Shown here: piece after piece, positions 1 to 9,625 of the stretch
Layout of the letters: every line of letters starts with the position of its first letter
Position numbering within the stretch: position 1 is the stretch's first letter
From: Vibrio tubiashii
Lineage (GTDB): Bacteria; Pseudomonadota; Gammaproteobacteria; Enterobacterales; Vibrionaceae
Length of the DNA stretch: 64,000 nucleotides
Reading direction: 5' to 3'
Assembly: GCA_000775715.1 (NCBI GenBank)
Contig: JRWQ01000007.1
Span: forward strand, 62,001 to 126,000
Notes under the pieces: generated by a model
Seen by the model: only the letters and a program-made list of their open reading frames with translations
Told to the model about the DNA's origin: nothing
Databases searched by the model: none
Translations under genes and position numbers: made by a program

Positions 1-105
1 CAAGAAATGGAAAATGTCACCTTAGTCGCGACTCAAGGTCAAGGGCATGGCAGGGTAATGAAATGTCCTGAGGTGTTAGAAAGCTTTGATAATCTCATTG
101 GTTAA
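1..105 (+). CDS. Alpha/beta-hydrolase family protein, C-terminal fragment
   Basis: Only the last 34 codons are inside the window, read in frame 1 and ending in TAA. The tail contains GQGHGR followed by VMKCPEVLESF, which resembles the end of small alpha/beta-fold hydrolases, where the histidine of the catalytic triad sits in a GHG motif close to the C-terminus. The gene is followed within a few bases by a perfect hairpin, consistent with a transcript end. The identification rests on this short tail only, so the substrate and the subfamily cannot be given. Confidence 0.5.
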   Translation, partial: QEMENVTLVATQGQGHGRVMKCPEVLESFDNLIG

Positions 106-111
106 ACATGG

Positions 112-139
112 ATAAGGGAGACGGTTTAGTCTCCCTTAT
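112..139 (+). terminator. Hairpin after the hydrolase gene
   Basis: A perfect 11-bp inverted repeat (ATAAGGGAGAC / GTCTCCCTTAT) with a 6-nt loop starts 6 nt after the stop codon. The following T content is poor, so it is a probable but not classical intrinsic terminator. Confidence 0.6.
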
Positions 140-421
140 TGATCGCGATTAATACAAGGGAAGCGCAGTTATAAACCAAGTAGGAGCGAAATCTCAATTA
201 ACGGCTTCTCGGACTTTCTAAATGCGCTTGGCGACAATAAGCATTGAAACAGACAGAGGAAGGGTGGTTGGTAAGTTTAAAAAATAGTCAGTCTATTCAG
301 GGTGTTAATAACTGTAACCACGTTGTTGATGTGGTTAACAAATTCGCAAAGCAAAATATTACCTTAGAGGTTTGTGTGGGATCATCGGTTATGCCACAAG
401 GCCCTTATAAGGAAAATAATA

Positions 422-1810
422 ATGAATAGAAATGATAGTGTCCCTTTGCCCAACAACACCCGTGAGTGGTTTTTCAATCGCAATAGTCTGATTATCCTGG
501 CAGACGTTGCGCTGTTCCTCACTCTGTATTTCACCTTACCGTTTGAGCCGCAGGTGGTGCTCGGTATCAGCATGCTGCTGTTTATTGCCATATTGTGGCT
601 AACAGAAGCGTTGCACGTTACTGTGACCGCCATTTTAGTGCCGATTATGGCCGTCGCTTTTGGTGTTTTTGATACTCAAACTGCGCTCAACAACTTTGCC
701 AATTCAATCATCTTTTTGTTCCTTGGTGGCTTTGCGTTATCTGCGGCTATGCACCGTCAGGGGCTCGATAAAGTCATCGCAGATAAGGTGCTTATTCTGG
801 CTAATGGCAAAATGAGCGTGGCTGTGTTTATGCTGTTCGGTGTGACTGCCGCGTTATCGATGTGGATCAGTAACACGGCGACTACTGCGATGATGTTACC
901 GTTAGTGCTTGGTGTATTAAGTAAGGTTAACTCTGAGAGTGAACATAAAACCTATGTGTTTGTACTGTTAGGCATCGCTTATAGCGCTAGTATTGGTGGT
1001 ATTGCAACGATTGTGGGTAGTCCACCAAATGCGATTGCGGCGGCAGAAGTTGGTTTGAGCTTTACCGAGTGGATGAGCTTTGGTGTACCTGCCACTTTAA
1101 TCTTGCTACCTGTGGCGATTGCAGTTCTGTATGCGATTCTTAAACCTAAGCTGTCTGGCGAGTTTGAACTAAACCGTGAAGCGGTAAACTGGGATAAAGG
1201 TAAAGTGGTGACGCTCGCCATTTTTACCGCCACTGTCTGTTTATGGATTTTTAGTAAGCCAATCAATGCAATGTTGGGCGGCTTTGCTAAGTTCGATACT
1301 TTGGTCGCACTTAGCGCAATCATCGCAGTTAACTTTGCCCGAGTGGTGCACTGGAAAGATATCGAGAAGACCGCAGATTGGGGTGTGCTACTGCTGTTTG
1401 GTGGTGGTATTTGTTTGAGTAATGTTTTGAAAGCGACAGGGTCGAGCGTCTTCCTTGCTAATGCACTAAGTGAAATGATTGCTCATTGGGGGATCTTTTT
1501 CATTGTTGCTGTTATTGCTGTTTTCGTGGTGTTCTTAACCGAGTTTGCTAGCAATACAGCAAGTGCGGCGCTGTTGATCCCTGTCTTTGCCAGCGTGGCA
1601 GAAGCGTTTGGTATGTCGCCGGTGATTTTATCTGTGCTTATTGCTGTTTCAGCATCATGTGCCTTTATGCTCCCTGTCGCGACACCACCAAATGCGATCG
1701 TGTTCGGCTCCGGTCACATCAAACAAAGCGAAATGATGCGTGTCGGTATCATCCTCAATATCGCCTGTGTTACCGCGCTAACCTTTATCGCGATTAGCTT
1801 CTGGGCATAA
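422..1810 (+). CDS. DASS/SLC13-family sodium:carboxylate symporter
   Basis: This 462-residue inner-membrane protein has the hallmarks of the divalent anion:Na+ symporter family, which imports C4-dicarboxylates, citrate or sulfate. Two inverted-repeat signatures are visible: SNTATTAMM near residue 150 and SNTASAALL near residue 375. Each is paired with a PPNAI loop (GSPPNAIAA and ATPPNAIVF), and these parts form the sodium and substrate sites in the family. Many hydrophobic segments run through the whole length. The ATG at 422 is preferred over an upstream ATG at 374 because AAGGA lies about 9 nt before it and the upstream extension has no family character. A hairpin terminator follows at once. 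The exact anion cannot be read from the sequence. Confidence 0.88.
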   Translation: MNRNDSVPLPNNTREWFFNRNSLIILADVALFLTLYFTLPFEPQVVLGISMLLFIAILWLTEALHVTVTAILVPIMAVAFGVFDTQTALNNFANSIIFLFLGGFALSAAMHRQGLDKVIADKVLILANGKMSVAVFMLFGVTAALSMWISNTATTAMMLPLVLGVLSKVNSESEHKTYVFVLLGIAYSASIGGIATIVGSPPNAIAAAEVGLSFTEWMSFGVPATLILLPVAIAVLYAILKPKLSGEFELNREAVNWDKGKVVTLAIFTATVCLWIFSKPINAMLGGFAKFDTLVALSAIIAVNFARVVHWKDIEKTADWGVLLLFGGGICLSNVLKATGSSVFLANALSEMIAHWGIFFIVAVIAVFVVFLTEFASNTASAALLIPVFASVAEAFGMSPVILSVLIAVSASCAFMLPVATPPNAIVFGSGHIKQSEMMRVGIILNIACVTALTFIAISFWA

Positions 1811-1822
1811 AAATGATAGATC

Positions 1823-1858
1823 AAAGCCTACCTGATTTGGGTTAGGCTTTGTTCTTTT
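1823..1858 (+). terminator. Intrinsic terminator of the DASS transporter gene
   Basis: The stem AAAGCCTA-CC / GG-TTAGGCTTT with a short loop is followed by GTTCTTTTCC. It lies 13 nt after the transporter stop codon. Confidence 0.75.
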
Positions 1859-1946
1859 CCTGCACTTATTTATTTTAGCCTAGCACCGCTATGCAAATAG
1901 GCGTAGACAGTATGAGCTGACCATAATGGTGGGCTCGTTCTATCGG

Positions 1947-2861
1947 TTACATCTTGTTGAATCGCTCAATCAAAAAATCAATAAACAGTCGGATTCGTTT
2001 TGGTTGGTATTGCCTACTGAGGTAGATAACATTCAAGTCTGCTCTAGCCGAAGAGGTTGAGGCATTGAAGTTTTTCATATAACCATTCAGCAGTGTCACT
2101 AAACGTTGCTGTCTGATGTCTTCTTGTACGTCAAGAATCGATTTCAGCGCAATACCTGCGCCATTGAGTGCCCATTGACGGATGACTTCACCATCATCAG
2201 AAAAGCGTTTTGGCACCACAGTAATCGCATTGTGTTTGTCATCGTCTTGAAAGTGCCAGGTCTTGAGCTCTTCATTACTGCGTACCATAGCTAAACAGTC
2301 GTGATTGGCTAAATCTTGCGGGGTGATAGGCGTCCCTTTCTTCGCTAAGTAAGTTGGAGAGGCACATAGTACTCGTCGACTTGGCGCTAGTTTGCGAGAG
2401 ATAAGGTTGCTATCTGCAAGTTCTCCGTAACGAATCACGATATCCAATCCAGACTCTGCCAAGTTAGACAAGTTATCGTTCAGGTATAGGTAGGGAATCA
2501 CCTCTGGATACAGTTCGCTAAACTCAGATAATATCGGTGAGATGTATTGTTTACCTATATCTCTGGGCGCTGAAATCTTTAATGTTCCGCGTACTTCTTT
2601 GATACCCGTTTGAAGCAGGTTTTCTGTTTCCTTAACGCTGTCGATGATTTCGAGGCAAGCTTGATGATACATAGCGCCCGAATCAGTCAGTGAGATATGC
2701 CTAGTACTTCGATTGAGCAGTTTAACGCCATAGCGATCTTCTAATGCTTGCAATCTTGCCGTCACCGTTGCTGGCGATAGACCAAGCTCTCTCCCAGCGG
2801 CTGCTAGCCCTTGATTTTTGATAATGCTGACAAACAGGGTCATATCGGAAAACTTGTCCAC
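1947..2861 (-). CDS. LysR-family transcriptional regulator
   Basis: This is a 304-residue LysR-type regulator. The N-terminal winged helix-turn-helix (about residues 15-60) contains GRELGLSPATVTARLQALE followed by RSTRHISLTDSG, which is typical of the family. Residues from about 90 on form the periplasmic-binding-protein-like effector domain. The start is GTG at 2859-2861, supported by AAGGAGAG just upstream. It is transcribed divergently from the SDR gene at 2977 and shares a 115-bp spacer with it, which holds a dyad of the LysR type. By the usual LysR logic it probably controls itself and the SDR/MFS/OYE/ALDH genes. The inducer is unknown. Confidence 0.9.
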   Translation of the reverse strand: MDKFSDMTLFVSIIKNQGLAAAGRELGLSPATVTARLQALEDRYGVKLLNRSTRHISLTDSGAMYHQACLEIIDSVKETENLLQTGIKEVRGTLKISAPRDIGKQYISPILSEFSELYPEVIPYLYLNDNLSNLAESGLDIVIRYGELADSNLISRKLAPSRRVLCASPTYLAKKGTPITPQDLANHDCLAMVRSNEELKTWHFQDDDKHNAITVVPKRFSDDGEVIRQWALNGAGIALKSILDVQEDIRQQRLVTLLNGYMKNFNASTSSARADLNVIYLSRQYQPKRIRLFIDFLIERFNKM

Positions 2862-2874
2862 CTTTCTCTCCTTA

Positions 2875-2895
2875 TTATTCGGTAAATCTGAATAA
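2875..2895. promoter_or_regulatory. Candidate LysR operator between divergent genes
   Basis: TTATTC and GAATAA form a perfect 6-bp dyad around a 9-nt spacer, fitting the T-N11-A pattern bound by LysR regulators. It lies between the GTG start of the LysR gene and the SDR gene. Confidence 0.5.
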
Positions 2896-2976
2896 TCAAT
2901 TTAAATATTACTCAATTATCAAATTCAATCAAATCAATATACTGATCTCATTGAAACAAGATTGGAGCAAGATGTG

Positions 2977-3645
2977 ATGAAAACAGATAAAACGGTATAC
3001 GTTGTCCTCGGTGGAACATCAGGTATTGGTGCTGAGCTCGCGAAACAATTAGCCAGCGATAACAGCATCGTACATGTAGCGAGTCGCCAAACAGGGCTAG
3101 ATATTAGCGATGAGCAGGCGGTTTACCACTACTTCGAAACGATAGGCGCTTTTGACCATCTTATCGTCACTGCGGGATCTTTTGCACCGGCAGGAAAGGT
3201 GATAGACGTTGAGGTTTCCCAAGCTAAGGACGCTTTTGATACTAAATTTTGGGGAGCAATAAATGCGGCAAAACACGGTGCTCGTTATGTTAAGAAAGGC
3301 GGCTCTATCACCCTTACTTCTGGCATGTTATCGCGCAAAGTTGTCGCCAATACTTATGTAAAAACGGCGATCAATGCAGCAATGGAAGCGACGGCAAAAG
3401 TGTTAGCGAAAGAACTGGCTCCGATTCGGGTCAATGTTGTTAGCCCAGGATTAACGAAAACCGAGGCATATCAAGGCATGGCTGAAGCAGATAGGAACGC
3501 TATGTATGAAAAAACACAACAGAGCCTGCCTGTTGGCAAGGTCGGAGAAGCGAGCGATGTAGCGGCAGTTTACCAGTTTGTGATTCAAAACAGCTACATG
3601 ACAGGTACCGTGCTTGACGTCGATGGCGGCGCATTGCTGGGTTGA
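2977..3645 (+). CDS. Short-chain dehydrogenase/reductase (SDR)
   Basis: This 222-residue Rossmann-fold oxidoreductase has the nucleotide-binding motif GGTSGIGAE near residue 11 and a C-terminal GGALLG typical of classical SDRs. The usual YxxxK active-site motif appears as TYVKTAINAA (Y and K four residues apart) around residue 126, with a serine about a dozen residues earlier in TLTSGMLS. The ATG at 2977 is preferred over an in-frame TTG at 2962, because GGAG at 2964-2967 is correctly placed for the ATG. Its position divergent from a LysR regulator and upstream of an exporter, an ene-reductase and an aldehyde dehydrogenase suggests a role in reducing carbonyl compounds. The substrate is not known. 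Confidence 0.88.
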   Translation: MKTDKTVYVVLGGTSGIGAELAKQLASDNSIVHVASRQTGLDISDEQAVYHYFETIGAFDHLIVTAGSFAPAGKVIDVEVSQAKDAFDTKFWGAINAAKHGARYVKKGGSITLTSGMLSRKVVANTYVKTAINAAMEATAKVLAKELAPIRVNVVSPGLTKTEAYQGMAEADRNAMYEKTQQSLPVGKVGEASDVAAVYQFVIQNSYMTGTVLDVDGGALLG

Positions 3646-3727
3646 TTCATTCCGCGAGTACTAGGTATCAGCCATTATGAGCCGTTGGTGCCTATGTTCC
3701 ACATTAGATTTAAATCGAGATATTCCA

Positions 3728-4906
3728 ATGAATAAAGAAAAAATGCCGCTGCAGGTATGGATCTTGACGCTTGCTGCTTTTGCTATTGGCACCGCTGAGT
3801 TCGTCATTGCTGGCATCCTTCCTCAGGTGGCACATTCGCTATCCATTTCTGAGGGACAAGCTGGTTACCTGATTAGTGCATACGCGCTCGCGATTGTATT
3901 TGGTGGGCCATTGCTGACCATTTATCTCGCTAGATTCAACAAGAAAATGGTGCTCGCAGGGCTTATGGTTTTGTTTATCACGGGTAACGTGCTGTCAGCT
4001 TTTGCGCCGAACTATCTAACTTTGATGATTAGCCGGGTTGTTACTGGTCTGGTTCAAGGTCCTTTCTATGGTATCGGTGCAGTCGTTGCGACGAATCTGG
4101 TTTCAGAGAAAATGGCAGGGCGAGCGGTTGGGCAGATGTTTGCAGGTTTAACGTTGGCAAACGTGCTAGGTGTTCCAGGGGGGACTTGGATTGGCTTACA
4201 GTTCGGCTGGCACACCACATTCCTGACTGTGGCTGCATTTGGATTAGTCGCACTGTTGTTCATCACTTCCGTCGTTGAGTCGACTGGTCATGGTGAAGCG
4301 AAAGATGTGAAAGCGCAGCTAGCGGCATTCAAAAATCCTATGCTCATTATTAGCTTAGCCATCACTGTGTTTGCTTGGTCTGGCTTTATGACTCTGTATG
4401 GTTACTTGGCTCCTATCGCGATGCACATTACAGGTTTCGGTGAGAGCGCTGTAACTTGGATTCTGGTCATTGTCGGTGTGGGTTTGATTGTTGGTAACAC
4501 CATGGGCGGTCGTTCGTCAGACAAAAATCTACAAAAAGCCTCAATGTTTTGGGCCGTAGCCATTATTGTGTCGTTGGTGTTGGTGGGGGCGGCTGTCGAA
4601 AGCAAAGTAATGTTTGTAGCAACAGCCTTTGTGTTTGGTATCGCTTCGTTCGCCAATGTACCTGCAATGCAGCTTCGAGTGATGAATCACGGTGGTGAGG
4701 GCCAAGAACTTGCCGCAACAGCCAATATCTCTGCTTTCAACCTAGCTAATGCATTTGGCGGCTTCTTAGGTGGCATGGTTCTCGATAGTCAATTAGGAGC
4801 AAGCATGATTCCTTATGCTGCCATCATTGTTCCACTCATCGGTTTGCTGTTTATTGCCAAAGCCAACCGTGGAGAGAATCCGCAATCCGTTAGCGTCACT
4901 AATTAA
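3728..4906 (+). CDS. MFS drug/arabinose-efflux type transporter (AraJ/DHA1-like)
   Basis: This 392-residue inner-membrane exporter of the major facilitator superfamily has about 12 hydrophobic segments. The N-terminus AAFAIGTAEFVIAGILPQ is characteristic of the AraJ/PbuE/YdhP group, and the first cytoplasmic loop motif is present as LARFNKKMVL. The ATG at 3728 is chosen because the extension from 3677 encodes a hydrophilic, family-foreign leader. The gene lies 82 nt after the SDR gene and 69 nt before the ene-reductase gene, so it may be co-transcribed with them. Members of this group export arabinose, purines or drugs, and the substrate here cannot be inferred. Confidence 0.87.
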   Translation: MNKEKMPLQVWILTLAAFAIGTAEFVIAGILPQVAHSLSISEGQAGYLISAYALAIVFGGPLLTIYLARFNKKMVLAGLMVLFITGNVLSAFAPNYLTLMISRVVTGLVQGPFYGIGAVVATNLVSEKMAGRAVGQMFAGLTLANVLGVPGGTWIGLQFGWHTTFLTVAAFGLVALLFITSVVESTGHGEAKDVKAQLAAFKNPMLIISLAITVFAWSGFMTLYGYLAPIAMHITGFGESAVTWILVIVGVGLIVGNTMGGRSSDKNLQKASMFWAVAIIVSLVLVGAAVESKVMFVATAFVFGIASFANVPAMQLRVMNHGGEGQELAATANISAFNLANAFGGFLGGMVLDSQLGASMIPYAAIIVPLIGLLFIAKANRGENPQSVSVTN

Positions 4907-4975
4907 TTCGACCAAACTCCACAGTATTCGCGGCCAGAACAGTTGTCTGGCTGCCCCAATGATAAGGAGCTCATC

Positions 4976-6079
4976 ATGAGTAAACTCTTTCAACCAACCC
5001 AGCTTCAATCCCTTGACCTTAAAAATCGTGTTGTAATGGCACCAATGACTCGAGCGCGAACCAGTCAGCCGGGCAATATTCCTAATCAGATGATGGCGAC
5101 TTACTATAAACAACGAGCCAGTGCAGGACTGATTATCTCCGAAGCGACTCAAATCTCAGATGACTCGCAAGGTTACTCATTTACCCCAGGAGTTTATACC
5201 GATGAGCAAGTCGCTGGTTGGAAGCAAATCACTCAAGGCGTTAAGCAGCAAGGCGCCGCGATGTTTTGTCAGCTATGGCATGTTGGTCGAGTGTCACATC
5301 CTGTGTTTCAAAACGGCGAGTTGCCAATAGCACCTTCGGCACTAAAGCCAGTTGAAACGCAAGTTTGGATTGCCGACGAGCAGGGTAACGGCAATATGGT
5401 GGATTGTGTTGAGCCGAGAGCAATGATGCAAAAGGATATTGATCGCGTTGTTCAAGGTTTTGCCAATGCCGCTAAGCGGGCTGTAGAAGCCGGGTTTGAT
5501 GGTGTCGAAATTCATGGTGGCAATGGCTATCTTATCGATCAATTTTTGCGAACCAATTCCAATCACCGTACAGACAACTATGGAGGCAGTAGAGAAAATC
5601 GAGTTCGCTTTTTACTCAATGTTGTCGATGCAGTCAGTGCTGCTATTGGTGCAAGTCGCGTTGGAGTGAGGCTTGCTCCCTTTATTACCTTTAAAGATAT
5701 GAACTGCCCAGATATTGTGCCAACAATTTTGCTGGCCTCAAAACAGCTTCAAAGCAGAGATATTGCCTATTTACATCTATCGGAAGCAGATTGGGATGAT
5801 GCACCTGTGATACCAGAAAGTTTCCGCATTGAGCTACGTGAGTATTTCACCAATACCATTATCGTCGCGGGAAGTTATACCTTAGAACGAGCAAACGACG
5901 TACTTAATAAAGGTTACGCTGATCTGGTCGCATTTGGGCGCCCGTTCGTCTCTAATCCAGATTTGGTTGAACGTCTAAAAAGTCAAAAGCCACTGTCAGA
6001 TCTTGACGGCTCAACACTATTCGGTGGCAATGAGCTGGGCTATACCGACTATCCTAGCTTTGTTGAATCGAATGATTAG
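4976..6079 (+). CDS. Old-yellow-enzyme family ene-reductase (NemA-like)
   Basis: This 367-residue FMN-dependent TIM-barrel enzyme belongs to the old yellow enzyme family, which uses NAD(P)H to reduce activated C=C bonds and often nitro-compounds or electrophiles. The start MAPMTRAR near residue 20, the active-site EIHGGNGYLIDQFL (histidine and asparagine binding the substrate carbonyl, followed by tyrosine), and NHRTDNYGGSRENR are all present. The phosphate-binding end VAFGRPFVSNPDL is also intact. The ATG at 4976 has an AAGGAG site 7 nt upstream. The position between an MFS exporter and an aldehyde dehydrogenase fits a detoxification cluster. It is NemA-like rather than certainly NemA. Confidence 0.92.
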   Translation: MSKLFQPTQLQSLDLKNRVVMAPMTRARTSQPGNIPNQMMATYYKQRASAGLIISEATQISDDSQGYSFTPGVYTDEQVAGWKQITQGVKQQGAAMFCQLWHVGRVSHPVFQNGELPIAPSALKPVETQVWIADEQGNGNMVDCVEPRAMMQKDIDRVVQGFANAAKRAVEAGFDGVEIHGGNGYLIDQFLRTNSNHRTDNYGGSRENRVRFLLNVVDAVSAAIGASRVGVRLAPFITFKDMNCPDIVPTILLASKQLQSRDIAYLHLSEADWDDAPVIPESFRIELREYFTNTIIVAGSYTLERANDVLNKGYADLVAFGRPFVSNPDLVERLKSQKPLSDLDGSTLFGGNELGYTDYPSFVESND

Positions 6080-6157
6080 TAACTCTAGTTCTGAATAAGT
6101 TATCACTTTGCAGTATGCTAGAGCGTAAGAAATATTGCTTACTAATAAGGAATGACC

Positions 6158-7585
6158 ATGCAGTTACTCACTAATCCGAGCCTTGTTTCGTTTATGTCAG
6201 CACATAATGAACAAGGGCTTGAGGTGACGAACCCTGCAACGGGTGAGGCTTTGGGTTATGCGCCAGTCTCATCTGAGCAAGAGATAGTTGATGGGATTGA
6301 ACGCGCACATGTTGCTCAAAAAGAATGGGCTGCCTTGCCTGCAAAGACTCGCTCGAATCTCTTAAAGAGGTGGTACCAACTCGTTCTCGACAACAAAGAT
6401 GATTTAGCAAAACTGATGACTTTAGAGCAGGGCAAGCCGTTTTCAGAAGCTCAGGGTGAGGTGCATTATGGCGCAAGCTTTATTGAGTGGTTTGCTGAAG
6501 AGGCAAAGCGCACTTATGGCGAGACGATTCCTGCTCCGAGTCAAGATAAACGCATAGTCACACTCAAGCAGCCTATCGGTGTAGCTTGTGCCATTACGCC
6601 TTGGAACTTCCCTATAGCTATGATTACGCGTAAAGCGGCACCAGCGTTGGCGGCAGGGTGTTGCTTTGTTGTTAAGCCTGCTGAGGCTACGCCTTTATGT
6701 GCGTTTGCATTGGCTGAGTTAGCTTATCAAGCAGGTATCCCTAAAGACGTTCTGCAAGTGGTCATTGGGTTGGAACCTAAGAAAATAGGGGCGATCTTTA
6801 CGTCTCACCCGTTGATTCGTAAGTTGTCATTTACTGGCTCCACTCAAGTGGGTCGTTTGTTGCTCGAGCAGAGCGCTCACGATATCAAGCGAACCTCTAT
6901 GGAACTGGGTGGGAATGCGCCGTTTATAGTGTTTGATGATGCTGACATAGATGCGGCTGTCGCCGGGGCGGTGGCATCTAAGTTCCGTAATGCAGGGCAA
7001 ACCTGTGTCTGCGCTAACCGCTTTTACGTTCATAGCAAGGTTTACGATGAGTTTATGGTTCAGTTCGACGCCAAGGTGCAGGCGCTAAAAGTGGGTAATG
7101 GGCTCGATGACGGTGTCAACATCGGCCCCTTGGTTAGCCAATCAGCTAAGCAGAAAGTCCAACTCCTTGTTGATGACGCGATTGCACAGGGTGCAATACC
7201 AGTGTCACCTGTTAAATCGCTATCAGGGCTGTTTATGCAGCCTGTAGTTTTGAAAAACGTCCGTCACGATATGGACATTGTACAGCATGAAATTTTTGGC
7301 CCTGTCGCACCAGTAATTCCATTTGAGAGTGACGAACAGTTATTGGAGATGGCCAACGATACCATCTACGGACTAGCATCGTATTTTTACAGCCAAAATA
7401 TCCATCGTGTATGGAAAATTGCGGAGGCATTGGAATACGGAATGGTCGGAATTAATGAAGGTATTATTTCCACTGAAGTTGCGCCATTTGGTGGTTTGAA
7501 ACAGTCTGGTATTGGACGAGAGGGCGCGAAACAGGGCATCGATGAATATATGGAAGTGAAGTATCTATGCTTCGGTGGCAATTAG
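6158..7585 (+). CDS. gabD: NAD(P)-dependent aldehyde dehydrogenase, succinate-semialdehyde type
   Basis: This aldehyde dehydrogenase of 475 residues is close to GabD, which oxidises succinate semialdehyde to succinate in GABA breakdown. The cofactor-binding stretch TPWNFPIAMITRKAAPALAAG, the general base glutamate in MELGGNAPFIVF and the catalytic cysteine in GQTCVCANRFYV are present, as is the C-terminal PFGGLKQSGIGREG. The ATG at 6158 has AAGGA at a normal distance, and an ATG two codons upstream is also possible. No GABA aminotransferase lies nearby. The neighbours (SDR, ene-reductase, exporter) suggest a broader aldehyde role, so the gabD symbol is a family name here and not a proven function. 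Confidence 0.82.
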   Translation: MQLLTNPSLVSFMSAHNEQGLEVTNPATGEALGYAPVSSEQEIVDGIERAHVAQKEWAALPAKTRSNLLKRWYQLVLDNKDDLAKLMTLEQGKPFSEAQGEVHYGASFIEWFAEEAKRTYGETIPAPSQDKRIVTLKQPIGVACAITPWNFPIAMITRKAAPALAAGCCFVVKPAEATPLCAFALAELAYQAGIPKDVLQVVIGLEPKKIGAIFTSHPLIRKLSFTGSTQVGRLLLEQSAHDIKRTSMELGGNAPFIVFDDADIDAAVAGAVASKFRNAGQTCVCANRFYVHSKVYDEFMVQFDAKVQALKVGNGLDDGVNIGPLVSQSAKQKVQLLVDDAIAQGAIPVSPVKSLSGLFMQPVVLKNVRHDMDIVQHEIFGPVAPVIPFESDEQLLEMANDTIYGLASYFYSQNIHRVWKIAEALEYGMVGINEGIISTEVAPFGGLKQSGIGREGAKQGIDEYMEVKYLCFGGN

Positions 7586-7627
7586 GGTTTTGGTGGAAAC
7601 TAGAGCTTTGGGGGAAATTAGAAGCTT
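7574..7627 (+). repeat. 18-bp tandem repeat, three units, across the gabD stop codon
   Basis: Three consecutive 18-nt units lie at 7574-7591, 7592-7609 and 7610-7627, with the pattern GGNGGMAAYTAGRGNTTT. Each unit carries an in-frame TAG, and the first TAG is the real stop codon. The units differ from each other by several bases. Confidence 0.7.
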
Positions 7628-7651
7628 AAGCGTTTATCTAGTCGGATAGAA

Positions 7652-7690
7652 AAAGCCCCTTCAACTCAGGTTTAAGGGGCTTTGTTGTTT
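7652..7690. terminator. Bidirectional terminator between convergent gabD and chemoreceptor genes
   Basis: The perfect 10-bp stem AAAGCCCCTT / AAGGGGCTTT with a 12-nt loop is preceded by A residues and followed by GTTGTTTT, so it can serve both strands. Confidence 0.88.
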
Positions 7691-9351
7691 TACACTGTAA
7701 AGCGATCAACCAGTGTGTATAGCTCATTGGCTCGGTGGTTGAGCTCTTGGCTCCCAGAGCGGTTTTCGTTTGCAAGCTCCGCTGACTGTGAGCTTTGGTC
7801 AGAAATAACCACGATTCGTTGTGAGATCTCTTGACCAACCAAACTCTGCTCTTCTGTTGCGGTTGCGATCAGCGAGTTCATATCCATGATGGTACCAATC
7901 GATTCTTGGATCTTGATCAGTGCTTGCGCTGCTGCATTCGCCTCGCCAACAGTACTTGCGCCACGTTTTTGGCTCGAGTCCATTGCTTTTACCGCATCAT
8001 CTGAGGCGGATTTCAACTGCTCAATCATTTTGTGGATTTCACCGGTACTATCTTGGGTGCGACTTGCTAGCTTACGTACTTCATCAGCAACGACCGCAAA
8101 GCCTCGACCTTGTTCGCCTGCACGAGCTGCCTCAATCGCTGCGTTTAGTGCTAATAGGTTAGTTTGCTCAGCAATATCTTGAATTACCTCAAGAGAAGAC
8201 GAAATGTTTTGCACGTCACCTTCTAAGCGAGAAATTACCCCACTGGCTTGCGAGACTTCTTCTGCTAGTGCTTCAACAGATTGAGCCGCTGAGTTAACAA
8301 TATTTTGCGCTTCTTTAGCATTGTCGTCAGCCTGTTTCGCTGAGTCTGCTGCTTGGTTCGCGTTGTTTGAAATCTCAGTTGCCGTGGTGGTCATTTCTGT
8401 CATCGCAGTAGCGACTTGTTCTGTCTCTTCACGTTGGCCTGATGCCAGTTCATCAACTTTCGCTGCTCGATGAGACATGTTGTTGGTTTCAGAAACCACT
8501 TGTTGACCGACTTCACTCACACTGCGAATAATGGTTTGAAGGCTAGCAACGAACGAGTTAAAGTTCTTACTTAACGTTGCAAATTCTGGCGCTTTAAAGT
8601 CTTCCATACGAGCAGTAAGGTCTGCATCCCCACTAGCAAATGAGCTAATAGATTCGTCAAACATCTCAAGCGGTTTCATGATGGTCCTGTTCACAGCTAC
8701 TGCGAATACAGCGACAATAGCCGCGATGACAATACAGAATACGATAATGGCTGACAGGGTCGTGCGCAGAGCACTCGTAGTAGCGTTCTCCATATCTGCA
8801 ATGATTGCGTCAATGTCATCAGTATAAAAACCCGTTCCTAGCATCAAATCCCATTCAGGAATGAACATGGAGTAGCTTAGCTTTGGCAGCGCCTCAGTTT
8901 CGCCGGGTTTTGGGAAGTAGTAAGTGGTGAAGTCGCCTGTTTTTGCGTTACGAATCAGGTCTTGAATCAGATAGTTGCCCTGTTTGTCTTGTAGGTTCCA
9001 GAAATTGTCTCCAACCCCTTTATCACTTTTACCTATTGCAATACGAACACCTTTTGAATCGTAGCCGAATACGTAGCCGGTTTTGCCATATTCTAAACTT
9101 TTCAGGGTCGGCAGAGCTTCTTCAAGAGTAGCCCCTCGTTCTAACAGCGGCTTGAGTGCCGATTCTGTCATTTGGATATAGTTTTTCAGCTCCGCTTTTT
9201 TCATGTTCATCATGTTGGTGCGGGTGACTTCGATCTGCTGGTCATTGAGTTCGGTTGTTTTCATGTACGTGAAACTCAGCATACCTATGGCAATAACGAG
9301 CAGCGGGACCAGTGCCAAAATATAAAGGCGACTACGAATAGTAAGACTCAT
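7690..9351 (-). CDS. Methyl-accepting chemotaxis protein with Cache sensor domain
   Basis: This 553-residue chemoreceptor signals through CheA/CheW to the flagellar motor. It has a first transmembrane helix at about residues 8-30, a periplasmic single-Cache domain (about 40-185) with [11 protein letters not shown] and [12 protein letters not shown], and a second transmembrane helix around 190-215. A HAMP segment follows, then the long cytoplasmic coiled coil with the highly conserved tip [20 protein letters not shown] and [15 protein letters not shown]. Cache domains of this form often bind small carboxylates or amino acids, but the ligand is not inferable. The ATG has AGGAT upstream. It is monocistronic, with a strong terminator at its 3' end. 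Confidence 0.95.
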   Translation of the reverse strand: MSLTIRSRLYILALVPLLVIAIGMLSFTYMKTTELNDQQIEVTRTNMMNMKKAELKNYIQMTESALKPLLERGATLEEALPTLKSLEYGKTGYVFGYDSKGVRIAIGKSDKGVGDNFWNLQDKQGNYLIQDLIRNAKTGDFTTYYFPKPGETEALPKLSYSMFIPEWDLMLGTGFYTDDIDAIIADMENATTSALRTTLSAIIVFCIVIAAIVAVFAVAVNRTIMKPLEMFDESISSFASGDADLTARMEDFKAPEFATLSKNFNSFVASLQTIIRSVSEVGQQVVSETNNMSHRAAKVDELASGQREETEQVATAMTEMTTTATEISNNANQAADSAKQADDNAKEAQNIVNSAAQSVEALAEEVSQASGVISRLEGDVQNISSSLEVIQDIAEQTNLLALNAAIEAARAGEQGRGFAVVADEVRKLASRTQDSTGEIHKMIEQLKSASDDAVKAMDSSQKRGASTVGEANAAAQALIKIQESIGTIMDMNSLIATATEEQSLVGQEISQRIVVISDQSSQSAELANENRSGSQELNHRANELYTLVDRFTV

Positions 9352-9625
9352 ACAAACATCCTGTTTTAATAATAGTGGCTCAACAACTTAGGGATATGAC
9401 ATTATGTTTTTATAAGAAGTGAGCTTGTTTATTGGAATCATGCTTATAGACCAAAAGTTTATACACTTAAGATTAGCCAATATATCGGTAAATGGCTGTG
9501 ATTCTTGAAGGGTTTACTGGTCTTATGTGTTAGACGTTAGTCGAAATGAGCGAGAACAATGATCTTTGTCGCACTTAGCTTTTCCAGTCAATGGCTTAGA
9601 TATCTGATATGGGTTGTTGGTATTG

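Noticed and set aside
244-429. Open frame of 61 codons before the DASS transporter
   Set aside because: It starts with TTG, has no ribosome site, resembles no family I know and overlaps the supported transporter start.
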